DNA of 64,000 nt from Phaeotremella fagi (taxonomy: Eukaryota; Basidiomycota; Tremellomycetes; Tremellales; Phaeotremellaceae): positions 124,001 through 188,000 of the forward strand of contig BCHU01000013.1 of the NCBI GenBank assembly GCA_001599715.1. The letters run 5' to 3'. Of this stretch, positions 63,368 through 64,000 are shown piece after piece (position 1 is the stretch's first letter; the number at the start of each line of letters is the position of its first letter). The translations under genes and the position numbers were made by a program. A model generated the notes under the pieces. It was not told where the DNA came from and made no database searches. It was given only the letters and a program-made list of their open reading frames with translations.

Positions 63368-63837
63368 GTGTTCGGTGGTTCGAGATGTGGGAAAGTGGTA
63401 GTAGTAGTAGTAGTAGTAGTCAGTCAGTCAATTCACTTAAGAGTACACCCTATGTCGAGATACCCAGCTCCACTTTTGGTTTCTTTGATCTGTGGCATCG
63501 GGAGATTGGCCGCACCTTTCTTTAGTTTCCCCCCGTAAGTCTGTGATGTTATTGGGTAAGTCGTATCGCAATTCGAAAGGATCGACACTCTCGGGAAAAA
63601 GGTGAGTAGACCACCATTGTCTTCCAGCTTCAAACATGTAAGAGAACATCCTTTATACTTCTTGGAAGTCAAACAGAAAGGATCAAAGTCCTCCTAAAAT
63701 GACTATTTATACTTCCTCTTTTCCCCCCTCTTTTTTCTTTTTTACTCTCACGATTTGATTTTCACCTATTCAATCATATAAGCAAGTTAACTCTCCAGAG
63801 AAAAATAAATCAAATCAAATCAAATCTTTGCCACAGA
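63368..63837. promoter_or_regulatory. Spacer with GTA repeat and third promoter block copy
   Basis: GTA repeat at 63398-63420, then a block matching 62440-62782. It has ACTCTCGGGAAAAAGGTGAG near 63588, TTGGAAGTCAAA at 63662 and a pyrimidine tract, ending with a repeated AATCA leader. No gene. Confidence 0.55.
63398..63420. repeat. GTA trinucleotide repeat
   Basis: Between seven and eight GTA units in the 3' flank of array copy 4, homologous in position to 62149-62170. Confidence 0.9.
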
Positions 63838-64000
63838 ATGTCAACCACAGACTCAGACTCAGACTCAGACTCAGACTTATACAATACCTCTGATGAGGAT
63901 CGGGAACTCGAATCAGACCAATCTTTCCAAATACAGTCCACCGCAGCTTCAACCAAGTACACCGATAGATTTTGGGAAGCCGAAACATTCAATGACGGTA
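63838..64000 (+). CDS. Family 1 small protein, array copy 5, partial
   Basis: The ATG at 63838 follows the third copy of the array promoter. The product opens MSTTDSDSDSDSD and goes on to TKYTDRFWEAETFNDG at the window edge. The last part corresponds to DKFWETEEF of array copy 2. The N-terminus contains an Asp-Ser repeat that no other copy has, encoded by a GACTCA hexanucleotide repeat. The remainder lies outside the window. Confidence 0.65.
   Translation, partial: MSTTDSDSDSDSDLYNTSDEDRELESDQSFQIQSTAASTKYTDRFWEAETFNDG
63844..63876. repeat. GACTCA hexanucleotide repeat in coding sequence
   Basis: Four to five hexamer units encode Asp-Ser dipeptides near the start of array copy 5. Variation in length would change the protein by two residues per unit. 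Confidence 0.85.

Overview
The window is nuclear DNA of a basidiomycete yeast, most likely a tremellomycete close to Kwoniella or Cryptococcus. The support is a high density of short GT-AG introns (mostly 35-60 nt, some apparently 33 nt, many with a CTAAC or CTGAC-like branch site), tightly packed genes on both strands, and typical fungal housekeeping genes (BUD4-type anillin, ATG3, a GYP1-type RabGAP, EFM4, PhzF, a JLP1-type dioxygenase). The genus is an inference. No rRNA, tRNA, transposon or CRISPR array was recognised.

Layout. 1-5.1 kb and 14.7-18.3 kb hold small single-exon genes of two unnamed paralogous families. Family 1 (about 190 aa, with motifs LWD, LGxxxxISLVP, DSLxxRKGxFILSSVE and PTYTFEA) has nine copies in the window: three on the minus strand at the left end, one at 37.5 kb, and five in a tandem array from 58.9 kb to the right edge. 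Family 2 (about 165-185 aa, with an AIDDVxW motif and a C-terminal FLxDYxxWKxAL motif) has six copies: two interleaved with family 1 at the left end and a tandem run of four at 14.7-18.3 kb. Both families show recent duplication and decay (internal stop codons, a truncated chimera, orphan promoter blocks).

5.4-14.0 kb is a co-oriented trio: an intracellular LacZ-type GH2 beta-galactosidase, a transcription factor with two complete Zn2Cys6 clusters, and a Dal5-type MFS transporter. It looks like a catabolic cluster. 18.7-24.0 kb is a BUD4/anillin gene. 24.5-28.2 kb has a PhzF-like enzyme convergent with an unusual fusion of an EFM4-type lysine methyltransferase and an N-acetylglucosamine-kinase-type ATPase. 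ATG3 and an HpcH/HpaI aldolase follow. 32.1-36.9 kb is a divergent pair, a Seo1/Soa1-like permease and a TauD/JLP1-type dioxygenase, which fits uptake and desulfonation of organosulfur compounds.

38.6-56.6 kb holds larger regulatory or structural genes: a protein with ten RRxS sites, a VWA protein with a prion-like Q/Y/G tract, an RRM+R3H (PIN4-like) RNA-binding protein, a xylulokinase-like FGGY protein without the usual catalytic aspartates, several proteins of unknown function, and a TBC RabGAP. A small gene with a duplicated exon-intron unit (57.3 kb) leads into the family 1 array.

Exon coordinates were derived by hand from splice-site consensus, frame conservation and family motifs. None was checked against transcripts or databases.
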